DNA of 64,000 bases from an uncultured Lachnospiraceae bacterium. Its GTDB lineage: Bacteria > Bacillota > Clostridia > Lachnospirales > Lachnospiraceae. Position 1 is the stretch's first letter. Each line of letters starts with the position of its first letter. Where the stretch lies: NCBI GenBank assembly GCA_947173495.1, contig CAMWFQ010000025.1, positions 1 to 64,000 of the forward strand, written 5' to 3'. Under the pieces are notes generated by a model that ran no database searches, was not told the origin of the DNA, and worked only from the letters and a program-made list of their open reading frames with translations. The position numbers and the translations under genes are program-made. This document shows positions 33,223-40,722 of this stretch, one piece after another.

Positions 33223-34203
33223 CTATTCCCATTTCTCTGTAAAGCGTCTCATCTCTGAAAAGTCTTCCTCAAATAATTGCTCCGCAATGGCAAATCCGGC
33301 GTTCAGACCGTAAAAGCTGTTGGAAAAGTAAACCATGCCATCTCCTGTTTCTTTTTCCAGGAAAAACAGATTCTTGAAATTTCCGTTGTCCCCATAATGC
33401 CAAAGCATTTTTTTCCTCCCCAGCCATACGCCGCATCCGGCGCCCCAATACAGCCTCTGCGCATCATCTGACGCCGGAATCCTGGGTGCTGCCATCTTCT
33501 CCAGCATCTGCTTATCCTCCCAGAGCGTCTGCAGAAAGCTGCTGTAATCCCTCAGATTGGTATACAGCGTATATGCCGCATTGGGCTCCTTCTCCAGTTC
33601 CCTTACCTGATACCGGTCCCTTTGCGCCCTGCCCTCCTCGTCATAGCTCATGGCCACCTTTTCCTGTACCGTATCACAGTAACGCATGGCGCTGTTTTGC
33701 ATATGTGCCCGGGGATACACTTCCCTTTCAAACAGCCGGTCCAGACCGGCCCGTCTCAGCTGTTCCACATACCTTTGCAGGCAGGTATAGCCTTCCCCTG
33801 AATAACCGAACCTTTCCCCCGGTGTAAAAAGAAGCCGCAGGGGCTTTTCTCCCCAGTTTTCCAGTCCGCAGCTGTGCGTCAGAATCTGCATCAGCGTGAT
33901 CTCATCCGCTCCCTTTTCCCTGCATACGGGATAGTCTGAAAGCTCCCGGAGGGGTTGCGTATCATCCCTCAGAAAGCCCTGCCGCTCCAGCAGATGCACA
34001 TACCAGGCAAATACCGGCTTGGTAAGAGAAGCTGCCTCATAAAGGGTTGCCGCCGAGATCTTCTTTTTTCTTTCGCGATCCGCATATCCCAGATACATCT
34101 CCTTCTCCAGCCTTCCGCTCCCAAGGAGCCCCAGAGAAATACCGGCCACCTGAAATTCCGCCATCTTTTTTTCGATCTGCTCTTTCTGTAACGAACCTGA
34201 CAT
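33223..34203 (-). CDS. Beta-lactamase-family serine hydrolase
   Basis: The 326-residue protein belongs to the class C beta-lactamase/esterase clan. The SxxK motif is SLTK (about residue 60), a Tyr motif FGYSGEGY lies near 140, and the third motif appears as HYGDNG (His in place of Lys) near 285. No signal peptide is seen with the start at 34203 (GGGGAG upstream), so it may be cytosolic. It is probably a peptidase or esterase rather than a resistance enzyme. It forms a unit with the P1 peptidase gene. Confidence 0.85.
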   Translation of the reverse strand: MSGSLQKEQIEKKMAEFQVAGISLGLLGSGRLEKEMYLGYADRERKKKISAATLYEAASLTKPVFAWYVHLLERQGFLRDDTQPLRELSDYPVCREKGADEITLMQILTHSCGLENWGEKPLRLLFTPGERFGYSGEGYTCLQRYVEQLRRAGLDRLFEREVYPRAHMQNSAMRYCDTVQEKVAMSYDEEGRAQRDRYQVRELEKEPNAAYTLYTNLRDYSSFLQTLWEDKQMLEKMAAPRIPASDDAQRLYWGAGCGVWLGRKKMLWHYGDNGNFKNLFFLEKETGDGMVYFSNSFYGLNAGFAIAEQLFEEDFSEMRRFTEKWE

Positions 34204-34525
34204 AACCTCTCCCCGCCCGCTCTGCTCCGCCTCATTTTTCCGCGGATCTGATTTCATCTGAACTGCTTCTATTCTAACAGACATTTCAAGAAAATGAAAG
34301 ATGAACGGCGCGGCTGAATTGTTGCAGATGAAAGGAAGTTCTGTGCTGCACCGTAAAATAACACACAATATGCTTTTATTCTCATAAAGTTAAAGTCATA
34401 GATTTCATTTCATTCAATTAATCCTGCTAATTATAATAATCATTTGGATCACCATATTTCCAAATGGTTTTGTTCAACTCGTCACATCGTCATCAAAATC
34501 TGCATCGCCGGTAACGGTTACATAC

Positions 34526-34554
34526 TTGTATTCTTTCAAAAGATATGCTAAAAT
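34526..34554 (+). promoter_or_regulatory. Promoter of the ABC-F leader
   Basis: TTGTAT (34526-34531) and TAAAAT (34549-34554) are separated by 17 bp. Transcription would start near 34561, giving a leader of about 485 nt before the ABC-F start codon. Confidence 0.7.
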
Positions 34555-34581
34555 AAATAACAGTTTAGAGAAAGGCACTGA

Positions 34582-34602
34582 ATGTGTAAGGTGAAGGAAT
34601 GA
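34582..34602 (+). CDS. Candidate leader peptide of ABC-F gene (MCKVKE)
   Basis: A six-codon reading frame lies about 20 nt after the predicted transcription start and has AAAGG seven bases upstream. Its TGA stop overlaps an ATG of a second four-codon frame (34599-34613, MINR). Short upstream ORFs of this kind sense ribosome-targeting drugs in front of ABC-F and erm genes. Expression is inferred. Confidence 0.45.
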   Translation: MCKVKE

Positions 34603-34654
34603 TAAACAGATAGTTTGATTTGGAAAAGCAGACGGTTTATGAAAAGGCCTGTAT

Positions 34655-34722
34655 CAAAGGCTTTGTTGTTTTGTTTGCCTGTCCGGATTAGATTATCTCA
34701 CTTATTCCAGAGCCTTTTTTGA
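34655..34722 (+). terminator. Attenuator hairpin 1 in ABC-F leader
   Basis: TATCAAAGGCTTTG (34652-34665) can pair with CAGAGCCTTTTTTGATG (34708-34724), ending in a six-T run. A nearby AAAAGGCC could compete with the 5' arm. The arrangement fits a regulated terminator. Confidence 0.5.
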
Positions 34723-34762
34723 TGCCGCTTTATCGGGTAGAATATGGGTTCTTTAAGTGTGG

Positions 34763-34797
34763 GTCTGTTTCCTGACAGGGAAACAGGCTTTTTTCTG
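34763..34797 (+). terminator. Attenuator hairpin 2 in ABC-F leader
   Basis: CTGTTTCC pairs with GGAAACAG across a six-base loop and is followed by GCTTTTTT. It is a regular intrinsic terminator located between the promoter and the gene it should serve. Confidence 0.75.
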
Positions 34798-35045
34798 TCT
34801 GTCAGGCAGAAATCACGCCATTACCACAGCCTCTGCAGCGGCGGGCTCTGGTAAGCCGGATGGCCGCAGATTGTTGACTTTGAAATTTCAGCGCTCCGGC
34901 GCTGAACTGTGTGAAAATGGGGTCACGAAGTGACATCTTCCTCTCCCATTTTCTGCGCATCCGCCGGAGACTCAAAATCCCCCCTTTCCTTCATGGTGGT
35001 ATCTGCAATGCCAATATGGGGGGTACTTTGAAAGGAGGTCCCTGT

Positions 35046-36593
35046 ATGTTACAGATAAAAAATATAACCATAACTCATAAAAAAGATTTCCGCGTAATCC
35101 TGCAGGATTTTTCCTGTGTGTTAAACGCCGGAGATAAGGCTGTGATCATCGGAGAAGAGGGTAACGGGAAGTCGACCCTTCTGAAATGGATCTGGCGTCC
35201 GGAACTGATTGAAGCGTACGCTGATGCCGAAGGAGAACGGATCCTGAACCGCGAACGGCTTTCTTACCTTCCCCAGGAACTGCCAGATGACGATAAAAAA
35301 CGTACCCTCTATGAATTCTTCCTGGAGGAGCCTGCCTTTTCAGAGCAGACTCCCCGGACACTGGGCGAGCTGGCCGGCAGATTCCATGTTCCTTCCGAAT
35401 TTTTTTACGGGGATCAGCTTATGGAAACGCTCTCCGGCGGTGAAAAAGTAAAGGCGCAGATGATGCGGCTTTTGTTATCAGAGCCTACCGCGCTGCTTCT
35501 GGATGAGCCCTCCAATGATCTTGATCTGGAAACCCTGGAATGGCTGGAAAAGCTGATCCTTCACTGGAAAGGAATCGTACTTTTCATTTCCCATGACGAA
35601 ACCCTTATTGAGCGCACCGCCAACATGGTTATCCATTTGGAACAGATCCGGCGCAAAAGCATATGCCGTGCCGCCGTATCACGTGTTCCCTACCTGCAAT
35701 ATCAGCAGCAACGGGAAAACCAGTTTGAAAAGCAGGCCAGGCAGGCGCTGAATGAACGCCGTGAAAAAAAGATCCGGGAGGAAAAGCTGCGCCGGATAGA
35801 GGACAGTGTGGCCTCAAAGCTCGATAACATTTCCAGGGCAGACCGGGACGGCCCGGGAAGACTGCTGAAAAAGAAAATGAAGGCGGTCAAGAGTATGGAA
35901 CACCGGTTCGAGCGTGAGGATGCGGATATGACCCAGATGCCGGAGGCGGAAAATGCCATTTACTTTCAGCTGGGAGATAAAAATTCTGTGATCCCGGCAG
36001 GAAAAAGAATCCTGGAATTTTCTTTGGATCTTCTGAAAACACCGGATGGCTCACAGATTCTTGCAAAAAATATTTTTCTGCGGATCCGTGGGCCGGAAAA
36101 AATCGTGCTCATCGGGAAGAACGGTGCCGGCAAGACCACACTGCTTCGGAAAATTGCAGCAGAAATGCTGTCCAGAAAAGATATCCATGCTGAATATATG
36201 CCGCAAAACTATGAGGAGATGCTGAATCTGTCCATGACACCCGTAGAGTACCTCTCCTCCTCCGGCGATAAGGCAGAGCAGACCCGGATCAGAACCTTCC
36301 TGGGCGCACTTAAATATACTGCCGATGAGATGGCACATCCCATCGCGGAATTATCCGGCGGCCAAAAGGCAAAAGTTCTTCTTCTCAAAATGAGTATGTC
36401 CGGCGCCAACGTACTGATCCTGGATGAACCCACGCGTAATTTTTCTGCCCTCTCGGCACCGGTGATCCGCAAAATGCTTGCAGAATTTCCGGGTGTTGTG
36501 ATCAGCATTTCCCATGACCGGAAATACATTGGGGAAGTGTGCGATACTGTGTACCAACTGACTGAAGACGGGCTTACGCGCTGTTTGCCGTAA
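35046..36593 (+). CDS. ABC-F ribosome protection ATPase
   Basis: The 515-residue protein has two ABC domains and no membrane segments, as in ABC-F factors that dislodge antibiotics from the ribosome. Domain 1 has GEEGNGKST (about 38-46), LSGGEKVK and LLLDEPSNDLD. A basic helical linker (about 225-290) follows. Domain 2 has GKNGAGKTT, LSGGQKAK and LILDEPTRNFSALS, a Walker B form seen in the antibiotic-resistance (ARE) group. Start 35046 has AAAGGAGGT; the upstream in-frame extension is leader RNA. The spectrum is not predictable; a Lsa/Cpl-like lincosamide-pleuromutilin profile is a guess. Confidence 0.9.
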   Translation: MLQIKNITITHKKDFRVILQDFSCVLNAGDKAVIIGEEGNGKSTLLKWIWRPELIEAYADAEGERILNRERLSYLPQELPDDDKKRTLYEFFLEEPAFSEQTPRTLGELAGRFHVPSEFFYGDQLMETLSGGEKVKAQMMRLLLSEPTALLLDEPSNDLDLETLEWLEKLILHWKGIVLFISHDETLIERTANMVIHLEQIRRKSICRAAVSRVPYLQYQQQRENQFEKQARQALNERREKKIREEKLRRIEDSVASKLDNISRADRDGPGRLLKKKMKAVKSMEHRFEREDADMTQMPEAENAIYFQLGDKNSVIPAGKRILEFSLDLLKTPDGSQILAKNIFLRIRGPEKIVLIGKNGAGKTTLLRKIAAEMLSRKDIHAEYMPQNYEEMLNLSMTPVEYLSSSGDKAEQTRIRTFLGALKYTADEMAHPIAELSGGQKAKVLLLKMSMSGANVLILDEPTRNFSALSAPVIRKMLAEFPGVVISISHDRKYIGEVCDTVYQLTEDGLTRCLP

Positions 36594-36599
36594 ATCAGA

Positions 36600-36690
36600 C
36601 GCGACAATCGAGCAGGGAAGATTTTCTCCCTGCCCGCCGCGCAGGGTGTGTGCTGCGTAGCAGCAATTTTCCATACACATCCCTGCGCAC
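36600..36690 (+). repeat. Family B double-hairpin repeat, locus 3
   Basis: Begins seven bases after the ABC-F stop codon. CAATCGAGCAGGGAAG pairs with CTCCCTGCCCG. The second hairpin has arms CAGGGTGTGTG and CATACACATCCCTG around CTGCGTAGCAG and AATTTTCC. Arm sequence differs from other loci but pairing is kept. Confidence 0.85.
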
Positions 36691-36739
36691 AAAAAAACTG
36701 CCATCAGGTTTATGATCTGGTGGTAGTTTTTCGGTTTTT
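36691..36739 (+). terminator. Intrinsic terminator of the ABC-F gene
   Basis: AAAACTGCCATCAG pairs with CTGGTGGTAGTTTT (two G-U pairs) across a nine-base loop and leads into TTTTTCGGTTTTTG. Confidence 0.85.
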
Positions 36740-36903
36740 GCTGCTGTGGAATTGGTGATTTATCCTTCGTCCTGTGTGAGCCTGTTTATAAATACTTCAG
36801 GAAGTATTGTCCTGATTTTGGATCTAAACTATTTCCTCCTGTCAAAATTATCCGATATATTAAGTAAAGACAATTACATGTTTGCAGGAAGGAGGCTTTA
36901 CAA

Positions 36904-37779
36904 ATGGCAGAAAACTATATTCCATTCTTTGTTTCAGGTACACCCAGATTAGAGGTTTTTTATGGAAAAGCAAAAAAAGATTATAAAGGATGTATCTTAT
37001 GTATTCCCGGCATATGTCATGGTGCCTGGTGTTTTGAAAATTTCCTGGCAGATTTCCCTGAAAGCGGGTATGACTGCTATGCTTTAAGTCTCCGTGGACA
37101 CGCTGGCAGTGAAGGATATGACCATTTGGACGATTATGGTTTATCTGATTTTGTTGACGACGTTAAAAGATGTATTGAATTCTGTAAAAGCAAAGAATGC
37201 GCTTATCCAATGAGATCAACTCCATTTTTGCTTGGTCATTCCATGGGCGGAGCCGTTGTTCAAAAATACATCGGCGATTATGCTGATACCGTCAGCGGTG
37301 CCATATTGTTTGCTCCTGCTACCGCACCAAAAATGAACATAGTAAAAACCCTGTTTGACACATTCGTATTTCATAAAAATCTGCACATTGCTGCCAATAA
37401 GGCATCCGGGAAAAAAATATCAGATGAAGATATTCGTAATTCTGCATTTTTCGACGGCAGAGTTTCTTTCCGTAATGCCCAAAAATATAATACTCTTTTG
37501 CAAAGAGAATCCCGTAAGATTACGCAAAAAGATTTATTCAGGCCGTATACCCATAATTACATTGTCAACATCCCTATTTTGGTTATCGGCTCTTATGCAG
37601 ATTCCTATTTCCCGGAAAAGTCACTGGAACATACAGCGAAATTTTATGGCTGCTCGACAAATGATACAAGAAAGCAGCTAAAGATAGTGCCTGATTTATG
37701 TCATGATATGATGCTGGATGAAAAAGGCTGGAAAGAATCTGCAAATGCTGTCTCAGCATTTATGGAAAACAATCCATGA
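36904..37779 (+). CDS. Alpha/beta hydrolase
   Basis: The 291-residue cytosolic protein is an alpha/beta hydrolase with the nucleophile elbow GHSMGG (Ser 113), a likely acid in GSYADSYFP (about 240) and a catalytic His in DLCHDMM (about 271). IPGICHGAWCFEN near residue 34 forms the oxyanion region. Monoacylglycerol lipase-like enzymes are close, but substrate is unknown. The gene is clearly richer in A and T than its neighbours, which suggests later acquisition. AAGGAGG precedes the start. It is a single-gene unit followed by family B repeats. Confidence 0.85.
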   Translation: MAENYIPFFVSGTPRLEVFYGKAKKDYKGCILCIPGICHGAWCFENFLADFPESGYDCYALSLRGHAGSEGYDHLDDYGLSDFVDDVKRCIEFCKSKECAYPMRSTPFLLGHSMGGAVVQKYIGDYADTVSGAILFAPATAPKMNIVKTLFDTFVFHKNLHIAANKASGKKISDEDIRNSAFFDGRVSFRNAQKYNTLLQRESRKITQKDLFRPYTHNYIVNIPILVIGSYADSYFPEKSLEHTAKFYGCSTNDTRKQLKIVPDLCHDMMLDEKGWKESANAVSAFMENNP

Positions 37780-37781
37780 CC

Positions 37782-38001
37782 GTCAGCTTTTGCTGACATT
37801 TTCCTCTGTGCGCCCCTTCACATCGAGTAGGGGAGGCTTTTTCTCCCTTACTTGCCGCGCGCCCCATGCGCCGCTTTAGCGGAATACTTCCTCTGCATGA
37901 GGCTGCGCAATCGAGTAGGGAAGGTTTATCTTCCCCTACTCGCCGCGCGGGGCGTGTGCTGCATAGCAGCAATTTTCCATACACACCCCTGCACATAAAA
38001 A
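37782..38001 (+). repeat. Family B double-hairpin repeats, locus 4 (two copies)
   Basis: Two consecutive copies follow the hydrolase stop codon. Copy one has ATCGAGTAGGGGAGG and a second hairpin with GCGCCGCTTTAGCGG inside arms GCCCCATGC and GCATGAGGC. Copy two has AATCGAGTAGGGAAGG and arms GGGGCGTGTG and CATACACACCCC around CTGCATAGCAG. A short related hairpin GTCAGCTTTTGCTGAC precedes them. Confidence 0.85.
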
Positions 38002-38067
38002 ATGCCACAAACCTTTCAATCAAGGTTTCCAGCACTTTTCAGGGTTGGGCTGTTCAAAAAACAGTCG

Positions 38068-38139
38068 CAGCTCGTAGGGGAATCGAACCCCTGTTTCCGC
38101 CGTGAGAGGGCGGCGTCTTAACCGCTTGACCAACGAGCC
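38068..38139 (-). tRNA. tRNA-Glu (anticodon CUC)
   Basis: The minus strand folds as a 72-nt tRNA: acceptor GGCTCGT/ACGAGCT, D arm with GGTCAAGCGGTTAAGAC, anticodon stem CCGCC/GGCGG with loop CTCTCAC (anticodon CTC, reading GAG), and T arm GGGGTTCGATTCCCC. CCA is not encoded. A T-rich run follows its 3' end. No integrase is nearby, so it is not visibly used as an attachment site. Confidence 0.96.
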
Positions 38140-38210
38140 ATTTTCATTTAGTTAAAATCCACAAACACTTCCCTGTTCACTCTGAACTTCTATGTGTTGT
38201 CGACTTGATT

Positions 38211-38239
38211 ATTCTATAATAAATCTGAAAATATTGCAA
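38211..38239 (-). promoter_or_regulatory. Probable promoter of tRNA-Glu
   Basis: Minus-strand TTGCAA (38234-38239) and TAGAAT (38211-38216) have a 17 bp spacer and lie about 65 bp upstream of the tRNA. Confidence 0.5.
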
Positions 38240-38328
38240 GTAAAATTTTTTATTTTTTATACTTTTTTGTATTTTTTTCATGTACGGCCAGACCGGATCA
38301 TATGTTGCTCCTCTTCTCTTTCGTCCAT

Positions 38329-39105
38329 TTATCCTTCTCCAAAACCTCCCTGCCGATTAATGGTCAGATCTCTGACCACTTCTCCTGCGATAATCAGTCC
38401 GGCCACCGACGGCACGAATGCGACGCTGCCCGGTATCTGTCTTTGTCTGCCATTCGTCAAACAGCCTTCCGGATTCCGGGAATCTTTTTCTGTGTCAGAC
38501 GTTATCTCCTGGTCAGGCTGAAGGGGTAATTCTTCCGAATATACCACTTTGAGCTTTTCTATTCCCCGTTTTTTCAGCTCGCGTCTCATCACCTTTGCCA
38601 GGGGACAGACTTTTGTCTCGTAAATATCCGCTACCCGAAAGCCGCTTCCATCCAGTTTATTTCCCGCTCCCATACTGCTGATAATCGGGACCTGTGCTTT
38701 CCTGGCCTTCATGACCAGCGCAATCTTTGCCGTTACCGTATCCACCGCATCTACCACATAATCATACTCCTGGAAAAGAAAATCAACGGCATTTTCCGGC
38801 AGAAAAAAACAGCGGTGAACATGCACGACAGCATCCGGATTGATTTCCAGCATGCGCTCTCTCATCACATCCACTTTATACTGTCCCACCGTTTTTCTTG
38901 TGGCTATGATCTGCCGGTTCAGATTACTCAGCGCTACTTTATCGCTGTCAATCAAATCAAAGCTTCCCACACCGGTTCTGACAAGCGCTTCGCATACATA
39001 GCCGCCCACACCTCCTATTCCGAACACGGCAACACGGCAATCTCCCAGCCTTTTTACAGCTTCTTTCCCCAAAAGCAGTTCTGTTCTTGAAAATTGGTTT
39101 GACAT
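38329..39105 (-). CDS. tcdA: tRNA threonylcarbamoyladenosine dehydratase
   Basis: The 258-residue E1-like ThiF family protein cyclises t6A at position 37 of ANN-reading tRNAs. The nucleotide-binding GIGGVGGYVCEALVRTG (about 30-46) and the downstream DVVDAVDTVTAKIAL-type block (here YDYVVDAVDTVTAKIALV) with SSMGAGNKLDG are characteristic of TcdA rather than ThiF or MoeB, and the zinc cysteine pairs are missing as expected. Start 39105 has GGAGGGA. It is divergent from the ECF component gene. Confidence 0.92.
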   Translation of the reverse strand: MSNQFSRTELLLGKEAVKRLGDCRVAVFGIGGVGGYVCEALVRTGVGSFDLIDSDKVALSNLNRQIIATRKTVGQYKVDVMRERMLEINPDAVVHVHRCFFLPENAVDFLFQEYDYVVDAVDTVTAKIALVMKARKAQVPIISSMGAGNKLDGSGFRVADIYETKVCPLAKVMRRELKKRGIEKLKVVYSEELPLQPDQEITSDTEKDSRNPEGCLTNGRQRQIPGSVAFVPSVAGLIIAGEVVRDLTINRQGGFGEG

Positions 39106-39279
39106 ACTTCCCTCCGGCCACTTATGCATCAGTTATCTGATATCAGTTACATGAAATGATTTACGCTTTTTTTCTGCTTTTAACAATATCTTTTGGAATT
39201 GCCTTCCCACAGTGCGGGAGACAGTTTATCTGTCAATGTCTTTCCTGGCTAAAACTGGTCTGGTAATTTATTTCCAAAC

Positions 39280-39313
39280 TGGTTATTTTAAAAATACCAC
39301 TTTCCCCTATAAT
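39280..39313 (+). promoter_or_regulatory. Promoter with overlapping palindrome, ECF S gene
   Basis: TATAAT (39308-39313) has no good -35. Instead an imperfect palindrome TGGTTATTTTAAAAATACCA (39280-39299) covers that position, and AAACTGGT occurs twice just upstream (39253, 39277). This suggests a regulator binding over the promoter. No known riboswitch was recognised in the short leader. Confidence 0.45.
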
Positions 39314-39348
39314 AGCTAATAGAAAATGAAAAAAGGAGAAATGAAAAC

Positions 39349-39864
39349 ATGCAGATCAAAAATACTACCAGAAAAATAACCATAGCGGCCGTCTTTATGG
39401 CGCTGAATATTGCTCTCAGTTCCTTTGGCATCCCGGTTCCCGGCGGACATTTCTATTTATGTGATGCAGCCATCTGTACCGCAGCTATTCTGCTGGATCC
39501 TTTCTATGCCTTCGTAGTAGGAGGTGTTGGCTCTTTTTTAGGCGACTTCTTCTTTTATCCTGCGCCAATGTTTGTATCCCTGGTCACCCACGGACTGCAG
39601 GCTGTCATTATTTCTCTGTTCGCCCACAGAGTCTTTAAGAAAAACCACCAGGCGGGAGCCATTGTTGGCGTTGTGGTCGGAGCAGTCGTCATGGTAATCG
39701 GATATACCCTTGGACGCGCTTATGTGTACAGCACTCCGGAATACGCTGTCGTGAAACTGCCCTACGAAATCCTTCAGGCAGGCGTAGGCGCTGTGGCAGG
39801 TGTCGTCCTGTGCTTCCCCTGCAGATTATCCAAAATCTATCAGAAGACAATGAATAATATCTGA
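39349..39864 (+). CDS. ECF transporter substrate-binding (S) component
   Basis: The 171-residue integral membrane protein has about five to six membrane segments and the N-terminal ITIAAVFMALNIALSSFGIP of vitamin S components. It should bind a small substrate and use the shared EcfA/EcfA'/EcfT energising module, which is not in the window. The PVPGGHFYLCDAAIC and GGVGSFLGDFFFYPAP segments are shared with uncharacterised Lachnospiraceae proteins, so the substrate is unassigned. AAGGAG precedes the start. Confidence 0.85.
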   Translation: MQIKNTTRKITIAAVFMALNIALSSFGIPVPGGHFYLCDAAICTAAILLDPFYAFVVGGVGSFLGDFFFYPAPMFVSLVTHGLQAVIISLFAHRVFKKNHQAGAIVGVVVGAVVMVIGYTLGRAYVYSTPEYAVVKLPYEILQAGVGAVAGVVLCFPCRLSKIYQKTMNNI

Positions 39865-39868
39865 GCCA

Positions 39869-40250
39869 CACGCCGCTTCAGCGGCAAGCTTCCCTGTGCG
39901 CCCCTGCTCTATCGAGGGGGAAGATTTTCTTCCCTGCTCGCCGCGCGGCCCGCACGTTGCGTCAGCAGCAAATTTCCTTATGCGGGCCTGCACAATCGAG
40001 TAGGGGATGCTTTCTCCCCTGCTCGCCGCGCGGCCCGCATGCTGCGTCAGCAGCAAATTTCCTCTGGTGCCCCTGCGCAATCGAGTAGGGAAGATTTTCT
40101 TCCCTGCTCGCGCGCGGGGCGCACGTTGCGTCAGCAGCAAATTTCCTTATGCGGGCCTGCACAATCGAGTAGGGGATGCTTTCTCCCCTGCTCGCCGCGC
40201 GGGGCGCACGTTGCGTCAGCAACAACTTCATCTGTGCGCCCCTGCGCATA
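39869..40250 (+). repeat. Family B repeat array, locus 5 (four tandem units)
   Basis: Four tandem units of about 84 bp follow the ECF S gene. Each has CGAGTAGGGGA-type arms with TCCCCTGCTCG, then a second hairpin with GTTGCGTCAGCAGC or CTGCGTCAGCAG and AAATTTCC. The second-hairpin arms alternate GGCCCGCA/TGCGGGCC and GGGGCGCAC/GTGCGCCCC between units while staying complementary. There are no unique spacers, so this is not a CRISPR array. Confidence 0.92.
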
Positions 40251-40286
40251 AAAAGAGCGCAAGTCGTTTATGATATGGCTTGCGCT
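40250..40286 (-). terminator. Terminator downstream of the 88-residue gene
   Basis: Minus-strand AGCGCAAG pairs with CTTGCGCT across 15 bases and runs into CTTTTTATG. It closes the minus-strand gene cluster that starts at pheA or at the small gene itself. Confidence 0.6.
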
Positions 40287-40400
40287 TCTGTATTCGGTTC
40301 TGCTTCGATCCTATTTCTATCCTGTTTCTATCCTTCTCCTGTCCTGCTTACCTCCAGTTCCATCCCAGTTTTCTCCTGTGTACTGAATCCTCTTGTACTC

Positions 40401-40667
40401 TTATCCTTCAACAATCAGATATCTTCCATCGCCGATATCAAACACTTCATCCGCCTCAAGGATCTCATCCCCCTGCAGTCCTTCTACATCAAGTCCTTCG
40501 TCCTCAAAAAACTCCCATACTTCGTCGATGGAATTTACCACGATGGCCAGGCTTTCCTCAAGAAACGCTTCAGCCTCCTCCAGATTGGAGACCACATTAT
40601 CTTCCGGGAATAGCTGCCCCTGGTTGTTTAAAAAGCACTGCAATACCGCATCATCAAATTCATGCAT
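40401..40667 (-). CDS. Acidic conserved hypothetical protein
   Basis: The 88-residue product is very acidic (about one third Asp and Glu), soluble, and without signal or membrane segments. I do not recognise a family. The ATG at 40667 is chosen because GGAGG lies eight bases upstream, inside the longer reading that would begin at 40682. The repeated pattern of Asp/Glu and hydrophobics suggests a compact alpha/beta fold. It lies 55 bp downstream of the HAD phosphatase on the same strand and may be co-transcribed. Confidence 0.7.
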   Translation of the reverse strand: MHEFDDAVLQCFLNNQGQLFPEDNVVSNLEEAEAFLEESLAIVVNSIDEVWEFFEDEGLDVEGLQGDEILEADEVFDIGDGRYLIVEG

Positions 40668-40722
40668 ACCCTGTTCCTCCATTAGAAATCTTAACTGGTA
40701 CTATTATTATGCTTTAATGCTT

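Noticed and set aside
38068-38139. tRNA-Glu as attachment site of an integrated element
   Set aside because: No integrase, no direct repeat of the tRNA end and no phage or conjugation genes occur nearby.
39869-40250. Tandem repeats that at first resemble a CRISPR array
   Set aside because: Units are about 84 bp, each internally palindromic, with no unique spacers of constant length and no cas genes nearby. They are family B repeats, which also occur singly elsewhere.
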